A stretch of 37,152 bases of DNA, taken from the NCBI GenBank assembly GCA_900770945.1, contig CAAGME010000026.1:1-37152 (forward strand). Reading direction: 5' to 3'. The notes beneath the pieces are model-generated. The model was not told the origin of the DNA. It searched no databases and saw only the letters and a program-made list of their open reading frames with translations. How positions within the stretch are numbered: position 1 is the first letter of the stretch; the number at the start of each line of letters is the position of its first letter. The stretch is from Clostridia bacterium. GTDB lineage: Bacteria > Bacillota > Clostridia > Christensenellales > Borkfalkiaceae. Below, one piece after another: positions 1-7,855 of this stretch. The position numbers and the translations under genes were made by a program.

Positions 1-117
1 AAGTATGAATGCAAGTATCATCTTGTATTCGCACCAAAATTTCGCAGACAAATAATTTACGGAAAATTAAAATCCGAGATAGGGAAAATATTGAGGAAGT
101 TGTGCGAATACAAGAAA
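1..117 (+). mobile_element. tnpA: IS200/IS605-family TnpA transposase, internal fragment
   Basis: Frame 1 from the first base reads KYECKYHLVFAPKFRRQ and continues through a GKILRKLCEYKK-like stretch. This is the N-terminal signature of IS200-type Y1 (HUH) transposases, which move single-stranded DNA. About 39 residues remain. The start lies left of the window. The homology stops at about base 117, before the HUH motif and the catalytic tyrosine, and the frame meets a stop at 133-135. The next bases belong to a GH3 gene in another frame, so this is a dead remnant fused to a neighbour. The family call rests on motif recognition only. Confidence 0.8.
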
Positions 118-118
118 A

Positions 119-1648
119 TGCGGCTACGAGCTTGAAAAAGGCGAATACACGATTTGCCTTGCGCGTAACGTTCACGATATCGTCGAAAGCTTTACTTATA
201 ACCTCGATATGTCTTATAAGTACAAGGAGGACCCCGTTACGGGAACAAAAGTTACCAACCTTATGACGGGAGTTAACGCATGGGGCGGATACGGCATAGA
301 TAACAAAACTTCTAATCCGCAACTTGTATATTTGACAAGAAACAATTTTGTCGGAACTTTCCCCGAAAAAAGAGCAAGCGGAAAAGTAACTTCTTCCTCG
401 CTCGGAGAATTCACGTCCACCGCGTATGACGATGAAACGACAATGCCGAAGTTCGGAGAGGACAGCGGGCTGCACCTGATGACGGGTGAAAACGGCGAAA
501 AACTTACAACTTCTCAGCTCAATAACGTTAAAAAAGAATATAAGCTCAACGAAGAACTGATGCTCAAACTCGGCGGCGATTACAACGCTTCCGAATGGGA
601 TACGCTCTTAAACCAAATGACGAAGGACGACATGCTTAATCTTATAGTCAAAGGCGGATATCACACCGAAGCGGTAGCTTCCATCGGTAAGCCGTGGCTC
701 AGAGAAAACGACGGACCTATGGGGCTTACCCGCTCTAACGCTTCTCCCGAAGAAGTTTCCGGGTGGACTTGGTATCCTATGGTCGGAACGCTTTCGGCTT
801 CCTGGAACAGCCGCTTGGCGTATAGATTCGGCAACGTGGTATCGACAGAGGCTAACCTCACCGGCGTGCATGGTTGGTATGCGCCCGGATTCAATATGAT
901 ACGTTCTCCGTACGGCGGAAGAAACAACGAGTATTATTCGGAAGACCCCGTTTTCAACGGACTTTTCGGTTCCGAAACGGTGAAAGCCGCGCTCAATAAC
1001 AACGTTTCGTGCTATGTTAAGCACTTTGTCGCCAACGAAACGGAAACGGGCAGAACGAGCTTAAAAACTTGGCTTACGGAACAAAATTTGAGAGAAATTT
1101 ACTTAAAATGCTTCGAATACGCCGTAAAGACAGGAAAAGCCAACGGTATTATGTCCTCGTTCAACTGTTTGGGCGATTTATGGACAGGCGCAAACCACGC
1201 TTTGTTGACGAAAGTTTTGCGTGACGAATGGGGGTTTAAGGGCGGCGTGATAACCGACTGGACCGCCAGCGCAAACGGTTATTTTTCGGGAACGAAAGGC
1301 GTTAAGGCGGGCAACGATTTGTGGCTTACCGGAACGGGCGCGTTTGTACACGACTTTGACTCAAACGACGCTGTTATCCTAAATTGTTTAAGGCGTTCTT
1401 GCAAAAACGTACTTTATCAATTCTGCAATACTTATTATATAAGCAAAACTCATGTTGCTTCAGCGGATGAATTGAAGGTTGACGTAGGCGTTGTCAACGT
1501 CAATAAGCCTTTCCCGAGCTGGATATTCTTGCTTATAGGTATTGACCTTATCGTTGTTGCGGGGCTTACCGTGTGGACGATATTCGTTTTCCGTCGCTTT
1601 CCGGTGGCAAAAAAAGAAGTATTCGCGGACGGCGAAGTAAAAAAATAA
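119..1648 (+). pseudogene. GH3 glycosidase, 5'-truncated (catalytic barrel and C-terminal anchor remain)
   Basis: The reading frame opens after a stop at 92-94. From base 119 it matches residues 483 onward of the intact GH3 protein at 11524-14448, starting with CGYELEKGEY. It keeps the end of the fibronectin-III-like domain, the GH3 N-type barrel (NDGPMGL, KHFVANE, the nucleophile motif GGVITDW with Asp codon 1256-1258) and a C-terminal membrane helix (WIFLLIGIDLIVVAGLTVW) with a basic tail. Lost are the N-terminal membrane helix and the GH3 C-type domain that supplies the acid/base Glu in this inverted-domain layout. Any product started at ATG 209 would lack that residue and any export signal, so it is probably inactive. 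The lost part appears replaced by IS200 sequence. Confidence 0.85.
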
Positions 1649-1678
1649 GGCTTTAAAAACTAAAAAATACAAAAAATT

Positions 1679-1711
1679 CTGCTCGGACAGAGGTTCTGTC
1701 CGAGCAGTTTT
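1679..1711. terminator. Bidirectional rho-independent terminator after the GH3 remnant
   Basis: Perfect 12-bp arms (CTGCTCGGACAG, 1679-1690 and 1696-1707) close a 5-nt loop, followed by TTTT. An A-rich tract upstream gives a U-tract on the other strand. The hairpin is identical to the one at 14474 behind the second GH3 gene. Confidence 0.9.
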
Positions 1712-1775
1712 GCTTGGCTTAATCCGCTTTTAATTGTTTTTTGTTATCTTGAATAAACTCTTCACTATAAAATTT

Positions 1776-1804
1776 TTGACGAAAACGCTTGCAAAGGTTA
1801 TATT
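1776..1804 (+). promoter_or_regulatory. Sigma-A-type promoter of the LytTR/AgrC-like operon
   Basis: TTGACG (1776-1781), a 17-bp spacer, then TATATT (1799-1804). Predicted start near 1811, giving a leader of about 100 nt before the ATG at 1914. Confidence 0.7.
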
Positions 1805-1831
1805 TTTGTGCTAATATGAAAAAAAGGATAT

Positions 1832-1881
1832 CCCGCCGTTTTTCAAAACGGCGGGAGGCGAAGCGGCAAAAGCCGCTTCGC
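1832..1881 (+). promoter_or_regulatory. Two tandem hairpins in the 5' leader of the response-regulator gene
   Basis: First hairpin: CCCGCCGTTTT (1832-1842) pairs with AAAACGGCGGG (1845-1855). Second: GCGAAGCGGC (1858-1867), loop AAAA, pairs with GCCGCTTCGC (1872-1881). Neither is followed by a U-tract, so they are not simple terminators. They sit in the transcribed leader 33 to 82 nt ahead of the start codon. The function is not readable: RNA stability, a protein-binding site or a REP-like repeat are all possible. Confidence 0.6.
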
Positions 1882-1913
1882 TATACAAAACCACATTAAG
1901 GGGTAAGCTGAAA

Positions 1914-2621
1914 ATGTTTTGCGTTACTATAATCGAGGACGAAAAAAACTATTCCGACCGTTTGAGAGAATATATCGACAGATATGCGGGCGCGACGGGA
2001 GAAAAGTTCGAGGTGAGGCTTTATTCCGACCCGTTCACGTTTCTCGATAATTACAAAAAGACGGATATAATCTTTATGGATATCATGATGCCCGGTATGG
2101 ACGGAATGGAAACGAGCAAGAGGCTAAGAAGAATGGACGCAGACGTCGTTCTCATATTCGTAACGAACATGTCCAAGTACGCGATAAAAGGTTACGAGGT
2201 GGACGCGTTCGATTTCGTGGTCAAGCCCGTGTATTACGAGGATCTGAAAATCCGCCTCGACAGGGCGATTGCCAAGCTGAAAAACAAGCCCGAGCAGAAA
2301 CTTCTCGTTTCGACGGGCAGTTCCACGCTTGTTTTAAGAGCCGAGGACGTGAGATATATCGAAATTTTTTCGCACAAATTAACTTACCACACGACGGGCG
2401 GGGACGTAACGGCGTACGGCTCGCTTAAAAAGCTTACGGACGAGCTACCCGAGGGGCAGTTTTTAAAAGTCAACAAAAGTTTTATCGTCAACCTGAAATA
2501 CGTAACGATGATAGAGGACTTCGATATTTATCTCGGCAAAGACGCGATACCGATAGCGCAAAAAAAGAAGCGTGAAATCGAAGCCGCGCTTACAAAATTC
2601 TTTACCGAGGGCAAAAGATAA
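1914..2621 (+). CDS. LytTR-family response regulator (AgrA/LytR type)
   Basis: 235 residues, the usual length for the family. The N-terminal receiver domain (about 1-120) shows the acidic pocket ED at 8-9, the phospho-acceptor Asp56 in FMDIMMPGMDG, a Thr at 84 and the conserved Lys104 in VVKPV. The C-terminal LytTR DNA-binding domain (about 128-228) shows IEIFSHKLTYHTTGG, FLKVNKSFIVN and IPIAQKKKREI. It should receive phosphate from the kinase that overlaps it by one base and then bind promoter repeats as a transcription factor. The start follows an AAGGGG ribosome site at 1898-1903. The GH/CBM operon begins about 170 bp beyond the kinase and is a plausible target. No agrB or agrD gene is visible. 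Confidence 0.93.
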   Translation: MFCVTIIEDEKNYSDRLREYIDRYAGATGEKFEVRLYSDPFTFLDNYKKTDIIFMDIMMPGMDGMETSKRLRRMDADVVLIFVTNMSKYAIKGYEVDAFDFVVKPVYYEDLKIRLDRAIAKLKNKPEQKLLVSTGSSTLVLRAEDVRYIEIFSHKLTYHTTGGDVTAYGSLKKLTDELPEGQFLKVNKSFIVNLKYVTMIEDFDIYLGKDAIPIAQKKKREIEAALTKFFTEGKR

Positions 2622-3985
2622 TGGCGGAAACTAACCTTTCTTACTATAAGCTTTTATTCATTGCCGAGCTTTTGGTTGCGGAATTTATATTTTTTAACAG
2701 CTTGAAAAAGCGCAAAGGCTTTTGTTGGAAGTACCCGCTTGCGATTTTGTTTAACGTTGCTTTCGTGTTCTTTTTTCCGATACTTAGTTACAATGCCGTT
2801 TACTGCTCGATTATGTTTTTGATAATTTTTGCCGTGAGCGTAGCTTCGATGGCGTTCTGCTTCGACGAGAAATTCGAAAACTTATTGTTTTGCGGCATAG
2901 CGGGGTATTCGACCCAGCATGTGACGTACGAGCTGTATAACCTTATTCTCGTCGTATTCGATTATAATTATAACGGCGGAAATATTTATTCCGAGGGCAA
3001 CGACTTTTTTTCCATATTCTTCCCGAATCCTTTTATAATAATGCTGTATCTCGGGCTGTACTTTTCGGCGTACTCCTGCGCGTATTTTTTGTTCGGTTCG
3101 CGAATAAAAAGAAACGAAGAATTGAAAGTCAACAACGTTTCGCTCCTTGCAATCGTCACGATTGTCATCGTAGTGGACGTCGTTATGAACGCGGTCATCG
3201 TGTACAACTTTTCGTCGCTCGAAAATAAGCCGCTCGAAAAGATGCTCAGAATAATACTCGGCGTTTACAATATTTTATGCTGTTTTTTGGCAACGTATAT
3301 GCAGTTTGAAATTTCTTTCAGGAAACGGCTCGAAGACGAGCTTGAAATCGTCAAACGGCTACGGCACAAGGAGCAGCAACAGTATAAAATTTCTAAAGAA
3401 AATATCGAACTGATCGATATGAAGTGCCACGACTTAAAACACCAGCTTGCGGCTCTTTCCGCGGGAACTGCGTTGCCGAAAGATTACGTGGAAGAGATAA
3501 ACCAGACGCTTTCCATTTACGATTCGTCCATCGATAGCGGAAACGGTGCTTTGAACGTCGTTTTAATGGAAAAAAGCTTAAAGTGCGCAAGCGAGCATAT
3601 AAGGCTAACTTGCGTTGCGGACGGCTCCCGACTCGATTTTATGGCGGAAGGCTACATTTATTCGTTGTTCGGCAACCTTATGGATAACGCGATAGAGGCG
3701 TGCCTGCAAGTTGACGAAAGTAAGCGAACGATAAATATCCGCGTGGGCGCGGAAGGCGACGTTTTGAAAATTTCCGTGTACAATTATTTTAAAGGAAACC
3801 TCGTTTTTGACGGTTCGCTCCCGTCTACCACAAAGGAAAACAAGCATTACCACGGCTTCGGCTTAAAATCCATTCGTTACGCGGTCGAAAAATACGGCGG
3901 AAAAATGGAAATTTGCCCGAGCGGCAATATCTTTGAAATAAAAATCGAAATCCCGTTGCCGAAAACGGACGAAAAAATCGTTTGA
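2621..3985 (+). CDS. AgrC-like membrane sensor histidine kinase (GHKL ATPase)
   Basis: 454 residues. The first 230 residues hold about six hydrophobic spans, a polytopic sensor of the AgrC/ComD kind. A coiled linker (about 232-262) follows, then the H-box CHDLKHQL with His270 as likely phospho-acceptor. The GHKL ATPase has an N-box GNLMDNAIEAC (351-361) and a G-box HGFGLKSI (411-418). The ATG overlaps the stop of the response regulator (TAATG), so the pair is translationally coupled. The family usually senses secreted peptides, but no processing protease or cyclic-peptide precursor is seen here. The ligand is unknown; the 41-residue protein encoded just downstream is one candidate. Confidence 0.9.
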   Translation: MAETNLSYYKLLFIAELLVAEFIFFNSLKKRKGFCWKYPLAILFNVAFVFFFPILSYNAVYCSIMFLIIFAVSVASMAFCFDEKFENLLFCGIAGYSTQHVTYELYNLILVVFDYNYNGGNIYSEGNDFFSIFFPNPFIIMLYLGLYFSAYSCAYFLFGSRIKRNEELKVNNVSLLAIVTIVIVVDVVMNAVIVYNFSSLENKPLEKMLRIILGVYNILCCFLATYMQFEISFRKRLEDELEIVKRLRHKEQQQYKISKENIELIDMKCHDLKHQLAALSAGTALPKDYVEEINQTLSIYDSSIDSGNGALNVVLMEKSLKCASEHIRLTCVADGSRLDFMAEGYIYSLFGNLMDNAIEACLQVDESKRTINIRVGAEGDVLKISVYNYFKGNLVFDGSLPSTTKENKHYHGFGLKSIRYAVEKYGGKMEICPSGNIFEIKIEIPLPKTDEKIV

Positions 3986-4113
3986 TATAACTGTCTGTTT
4001 TGCAATTTTGTGAAAATCTCAATTTAGCGAAACAAAAACTCGGCTTGCTTTATTTTGCAGGTCGATTTTTTTTGCCGAAAATCTCTTAAAGCGACTTTAA
4101 TGGCGAAAAACAA

Positions 4114-4162
4114 GACGTTTACGTCAAAGCGTATTGACGGAAAATTAAATTTTGTTTAAGAT
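4114..4162 (+). promoter_or_regulatory. Promoter of the glycan-surface operon with an upstream palindrome
   Basis: TTGACG (4134-4139), 17-bp spacer, TAAGAT (4157-4162). A perfect palindrome GACGT-TT-ACGTC (4114-4125) lies 8 bp upstream of the -35 box, where an activator would bind. The leader to the small-protein ATG at 4213 is about 45 nt. The -10 box matches only four of six consensus bases, which would suit an activated promoter. Confidence 0.5.
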
Positions 4163-4212
4163 AAAAAAGCCGAACGTATACTGTGGTTCGAAAAAAAAAT
4201 AAGGAGTAAGTT

Positions 4213-4338
4213 ATGCAAAAAGAATCAAAAAAAGCTTTCTTACCGGCGGAAGCGGCGATAATAGTTTGTAGCGCAGACGTTATCGTGACTTCGGACGGTA
4301 TTGAAACGCCGGACTGGAATTTGGAGGAACTGCTATGA
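4213..4338 (+). CDS. Small conserved-looking protein, 41 residues
   Basis: A strong AAGGAG site (4201-4206) precedes the ATG by 6 bases. The product begins MQKESKKAFLPAEAAI and carries IIVCSADVIVTSDGIE before a WNLEELL end. Its stop overlaps the ATG of the next gene (ATGA, 4335-4338), so it is the first gene of the operon and is translationally coupled to the next. There is no signal peptide or clear membrane helix. The charged N-terminus, then a P-E-A-hydrophobic strand, then DVI-x-TS pattern resembles very small clostridial proteins that are commonly left unannotated. I know no assigned function. Its place right after an AgrC/LytTR pair allows a signalling role, which is inference. Confidence 0.75.
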   Translation: MQKESKKAFLPAEAAIIVCSADVIVTSDGIETPDWNLEELL

Positions 4339-4688
4339 AAAAGATTTTTGCGGTAATTGTTTGCGCGCTCATGCTGTTCGTTTCTATCGGAATCGTTCCG
4401 CAAATGACGGGAGCGTTTGCAACCGAAAAGCTATTCAATGAAATGAGCGTTAATCTTGCCGAAAACATATCCGTTAAGTATTACGTTTCAGATACTCTTC
4501 CCCAAAACGCCTACATGGTGGCTTCGATGACGGATAAAAACGGAGAAGTTATAAAAACTACGAGAATAGACGATTATTCGGTTGCGAATAATCAAAAGGT
4601 TTTTGTTTACAAGGGGGTTGCCCCTCAATTTATCGGGCAAACGATAACAGCCGTTTTGTATGATAACGATAACAGCCGTTTTGTATGA
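4335..4688 (+). pseudogene. Secreted surface protein with CBM-like modules, N-terminal fragment before a frameshift
   Basis: A Sec signal peptide (KIFAVIVCALMLFVSIGIV) leads into a beta-rich domain with SVNLAENISVKYYVSD and VFVYKGVAPQFIGQTITAVLYD. The layout resembles the SLxGNIGVNFY-type domains of unknown function in clostridial surface proteins. The frame ends at a TGA (4686-4688) inside the second copy of a 25-bp tandem duplication. Removing one copy joins this frame without a break to the downstream ORF, giving a 639-residue protein. As written, only 117 residues of the secreted front end are made. Confidence 0.8.
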
Positions 4689-4691
4689 TGC
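4642..4691 (+). repeat. 25-bp tandem duplication that shifts the reading frame
   Basis: Unit 1 spans 4642-4666 and unit 2 starts at 4667, identical for 23 bases (to 4689). The unit begins CGATAACAGCCGTTTTG. Because 25 is not a multiple of three, the extra copy moves the gene by one base. The total length 4335-6279 minus 25 is an exact multiple of three. Confidence 0.92.
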
Positions 4692-6279
4692 GGACGGACA
4701 ACAGCTTGAGAAATTAGAAAAAAGCGCGTCGCAATACCTTACGGAAGTAATAGGCAACGGTGCGGCGGGCAACAAAATGGGCAACGAAAAGTTTTCCGCG
4801 CTAAAAGCCATTGCGGCAAACATGTACGACTACGCACAGGAAGCGCAGAATTATTACAAAGCAAACGACGGCACTTACGAATTAAACGACCTCGGCGGCG
4901 ATATGTCCGCGTTAGGGCTGACAACGCAAGCTTACGAATTGCCGGCTCTCGGCAACGTTGAAAAAACCGAAAACCTCGGTTGCAAAATCAAATCGGCAAG
5001 CTTGTATCTTGATAACGACATATCGCTGAAAACAACTGCCTACCTTAACGGACAAACGGCAAGCGGCGTAACGGCGGTTGCGGACGGCGTTAATTTGCAA
5101 GCGGACATTATCCGTAACGACGGGACTTGCGTTGCCGCGGTAAAAGTACCCGCCGCGCTCGTGAATGACAGCATTAAAATTACTCTTTCGGGCGAAAACG
5201 GACAAATTCTGACGGAATTGACCATTCGCGCCGCCGACTACATAGCGGCTATGAACGCCGACGCGAATGCCGGCAAGCTTATAAAAAGCGTCTGGAATTA
5301 CGCGAACGCCGTAAAAAATTACGGGGAGTTTAAAGAGGTTGTAGCCCACGCTTCCGAGGCTTCGCATATAAAAACATCTTTTGCTATCGGTACTTCGTCC
5401 TACACGCAATCAGGGCGCGGAAACGGCAAACATGTGAGATTTAAAAAAGACGATGCAATCGAATATGCAATCATTGCCGATAGAGAAACGGAAAACGTAA
5501 CCCTTTCGCTCGATTGCTTCAAAGGATACAGTACAGGCGGAGTTAATGTAAGCGTTTTCGATATGTTTGACGTAACGCTCAATAACACGGCTTTGACGGC
5601 TTCCGAAACGCAACAAAAAGTTACGTTTGAAAAAGTGGACGATACGGCTTTGATTAAGATAGCGACGGTGACTTTGCAAAAAGGGCTTAACTACGTTCGC
5701 TTAACGGCGAAAGACGATTACGTGCGCGCGGAATTTTTGGAAGTGGCGTACAGCGGAAACGCAAAAGCGGAACTTGCGAAAACGACTTCGTTTAACGCGG
5801 TAGACGCGCAAGTTATCGAGTACGTCTCTACGAACAGCGTCCCGATCGATGGTAGAAACGGAATCAACACGAATACAAGCTATCTCGGAAAATTCACGAG
5901 CGGAAGTAACGTAAGACTGAATGCTACCGATTATATCGAATATACCTTCACCTGTGACAAGGACGTTACCGTATATCTCGGCGGCGATTACTCGGAAAGA
6001 AAGGTCGAAGAACTTACTAACTACGACCTGATGAAACTGTTTGTCAAAGACGGCGACGGAGAATATGCGGAGATAACCGCAAAAAACGAAAACGCAAACG
6101 TGCAAAGTCTGAATTTCACAATGGAATACGGTTCGTTCCAAACGACTTTCTTTGCAACGCTCGATTTTAAAGCCGGCAAAACTTACACACTCAAATTGCA
6201 GGCGCGCAGAAACCTGCATGTCGAATACGTGGATTTCTGCTACTTAGGCGACGCGACGATATCGCTCGCAAACAAATAA
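4660..6279 (+). pseudogene. Surface protein with two tandem carbohydrate-binding-like modules, C-terminal part after the frameshift
   Basis: This frame continues the preceding fragment (TAVLYDADGQQLEKL). It holds the rest of the first domain, a linker, an Ig-like stretch, and then two beta-sandwich modules of about 145 residues each. They read HASEASHIKTSF...GRGNGKHVRF...DAIEYAI and SYLGKFTSGSNVRL...DYIEYTF...VYLGGDYSERKV...HVEYVDFCYLG. The pattern (Gly/Asn-rich, EY-[AT]-x, final VEYVDF strand) suggests CBM6/CBM35-like glycan binding, though no family can be fixed by eye. The ATG at 4660 lies inside the duplication and has no ribosome site, so this part is probably not made, or not exported, unless the repeat contracts. 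The two modules are about 80% identical in DNA to those of the next gene. Confidence 0.78.
5347..6250 (+). repeat. Direct repeat copy 1: twin CBM-like module segment
   Basis: About 900 bp starting CACGCTTCCGAGGCTTCGC reappear at 6914-7814 in the next gene. Long stretches are identical, for example GGGCGCGGAAACGGCAAAC. Small differences cluster between modules. This indicates a recent tandem duplication or gene conversion. Confidence 0.9.
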
Positions 6280-6304
6280 TAAAAATAAGGCATAAGGAGC
6301 TTTT

Positions 6305-7846
6305 ATGAAAAACTTAAAGAAAGTAATTGCAATCATTATCTGCTTGGCAACGCTTTTTTCGATTACGCTTACCGCGTGCGGAAAAAAAGAAGTCAACTAC
6401 ACCGCCGAATTTACCTGGAAAGGCATTAAGGCGACGGCTACCCTGACTCCGGATGACGGCGGCGAAAAGATAACGCTTGACGCAACCGTCGAAAAGACGA
6501 CCGAAGCCGCTACTTGCGAAGCTTCGGGCAAAACCGTTTACACGGCTACCGTCGAAAAAGACGGCAAAAAGTATACGGACAAAAAGGAATTTACGATTGA
6601 CGCTATCGGGCATGAGTACGGCGAGTGGCAACCCGCCGGCAACGGAACGCACAAAAAGGTGTGCAAAAACGACCAAAACCACGTTGTAACGGGCGATTGC
6701 GAATACATTACGACCTTCACTAAGCAGCCCACGGAAACTGAAACGGGACATGCCAAAAACGTATGCTCAGTCTGCGGAGATATTGACGGCGAAACGGATT
6801 TACCCGTTCTTTCGGACGCGGGATATAAAATAACAAACGGTGAAAACTACAAGGAATATTCGATTACGATCGACGGACACGCTTATTCTTTCAAGGTTAT
6901 GTCAATCGTTATGCACGCTTCCGAGGCTTCGCATATAAAAACAAACTTCGATATCGGCACTTCGTCCTACACGCAATCCGGGCGCGGAAACGGCAAACAT
7001 GTGAGATTTGCAAAAGACAACGCAATCGAATACGCAATCATTGCCGACGGGGAAACGGAAAACGTAACCCTTTCGCTCGATTGCTTCAAATCCACGCTCG
7101 AAATTAACAATTTAAGCGTTTTCGATATGTTCGACGTAACGCTCAATAACACGGCTTTGACGGCTTCCGAAGCACAACAGAAAGTTACGTTTGAAAAGTG
7201 GGGCGATACGTCTTTGATTAAGATAGCGACGGTGACGCTTCAAAAAGGGCTTAACTACGTTCGCTTAACGGCGAAAGGCGATTATGTGCGCGCGGAATTT
7301 TTGGAAGTTTCTTACAGCGGAAATGCGAAAGTTGAGCTTGCGAAAACGACTTCGTTTAACGCGGTAGACGCGCAAGTCGTCAATTTTGTTTCGACAAACG
7401 GCGAAGAAAAAGCCGGTATAAACGGCATTATTACGGGAGCTTCTTATCTCGGAAAATTCTCGAAAGGCAGCAACGTAAGATTAAACACGACCGATTATAT
7501 CGAATATACCTTCGAATGCGATAAGGACGTTACCATATATCTCGGCGGCGATTACTCGGAAAGAAAGGTCGAAGAGATTACGAACTACGATCTTATGAAA
7601 CTATTTATTAAAGACGGCGACGGAGAATATGCGGAGATAGGAGCAGGAGGCAAAAACGCAAACGTGCAGAGTCTGAATTTTACAAAGGCGTACGGCGCAT
7701 TCCAGACGATTTACTTCGGAACTCTCGAACTTAAAGCCGGCAAGACCTACACGCTTAAACTTCAAGCGCGCAGAAACCTTCATATCGAATACGTGGATTT
7801 CTGCTACGTAGGCGAATGCTCGGTTGAACTTACCGTTAAGGAGTAA
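6305..7846 (+). CDS. Lipoprotein with CxxCG-type repeat and two CBM6/35-like modules
   Basis: 513 residues. The lipobox LTAC places lipidation at Cys25. Residues about 30-100 form a beta-rich region. Residues 100-165 hold a GHEYGEWQPAGNGTHKKVC...VCSVCG unit, the His/Cys repeat frequent in clostridial surface proteins. The C-terminal 315 residues are the twin module shared with the broken upstream gene (HASEASHIKTNF to HIEYVDFCYVG). Likely role: outside the cell, tethered to the membrane, binding the glycan that the operon's enzymes attack. An AAGGAG site precedes the ATG, 25 bp after the upstream stop. It is the intact paralogue and may back up the broken one. Confidence 0.82.
   Translation: MKNLKKVIAIIICLATLFSITLTACGKKEVNYTAEFTWKGIKATATLTPDDGGEKITLDATVEKTTEAATCEASGKTVYTATVEKDGKKYTDKKEFTIDAIGHEYGEWQPAGNGTHKKVCKNDQNHVVTGDCEYITTFTKQPTETETGHAKNVCSVCGDIDGETDLPVLSDAGYKITNGENYKEYSITIDGHAYSFKVMSIVMHASEASHIKTNFDIGTSSYTQSGRGNGKHVRFAKDNAIEYAIIADGETENVTLSLDCFKSTLEINNLSVFDMFDVTLNNTALTASEAQQKVTFEKWGDTSLIKIATVTLQKGLNYVRLTAKGDYVRAEFLEVSYSGNAKVELAKTTSFNAVDAQVVNFVSTNGEEKAGINGIITGASYLGKFSKGSNVRLNTTDYIEYTFECDKDVTIYLGGDYSERKVEEITNYDLMKLFIKDGDGEYAEIGAGGKNANVQSLNFTKAYGAFQTIYFGTLELKAGKTYTLKLQARRNLHIEYVDFCYVGECSVELTVKE
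6914..7814 (+). repeat. Direct repeat copy 2: twin CBM-like module segment
   Basis: Second copy of the segment at 5347-6250, in frame within the lipoprotein gene. Confidence 0.9.
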
Positions 7847-7855
7847 ACAAGCTTA

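Noticed and set aside
9..266. 85-residue ORF at the left edge
   Set aside because: It is in a different frame from both the transposase remnant and the GH3 remnant, and its product has no recognisable features.
1649..4334. agrB or agrD gene for a cyclic-peptide signal beside the AgrC-like kinase
   Set aside because: No ORF here resembles the AgrB membrane protease or an AgrD precursor. The 41-residue protein lacks the AgrD layout.
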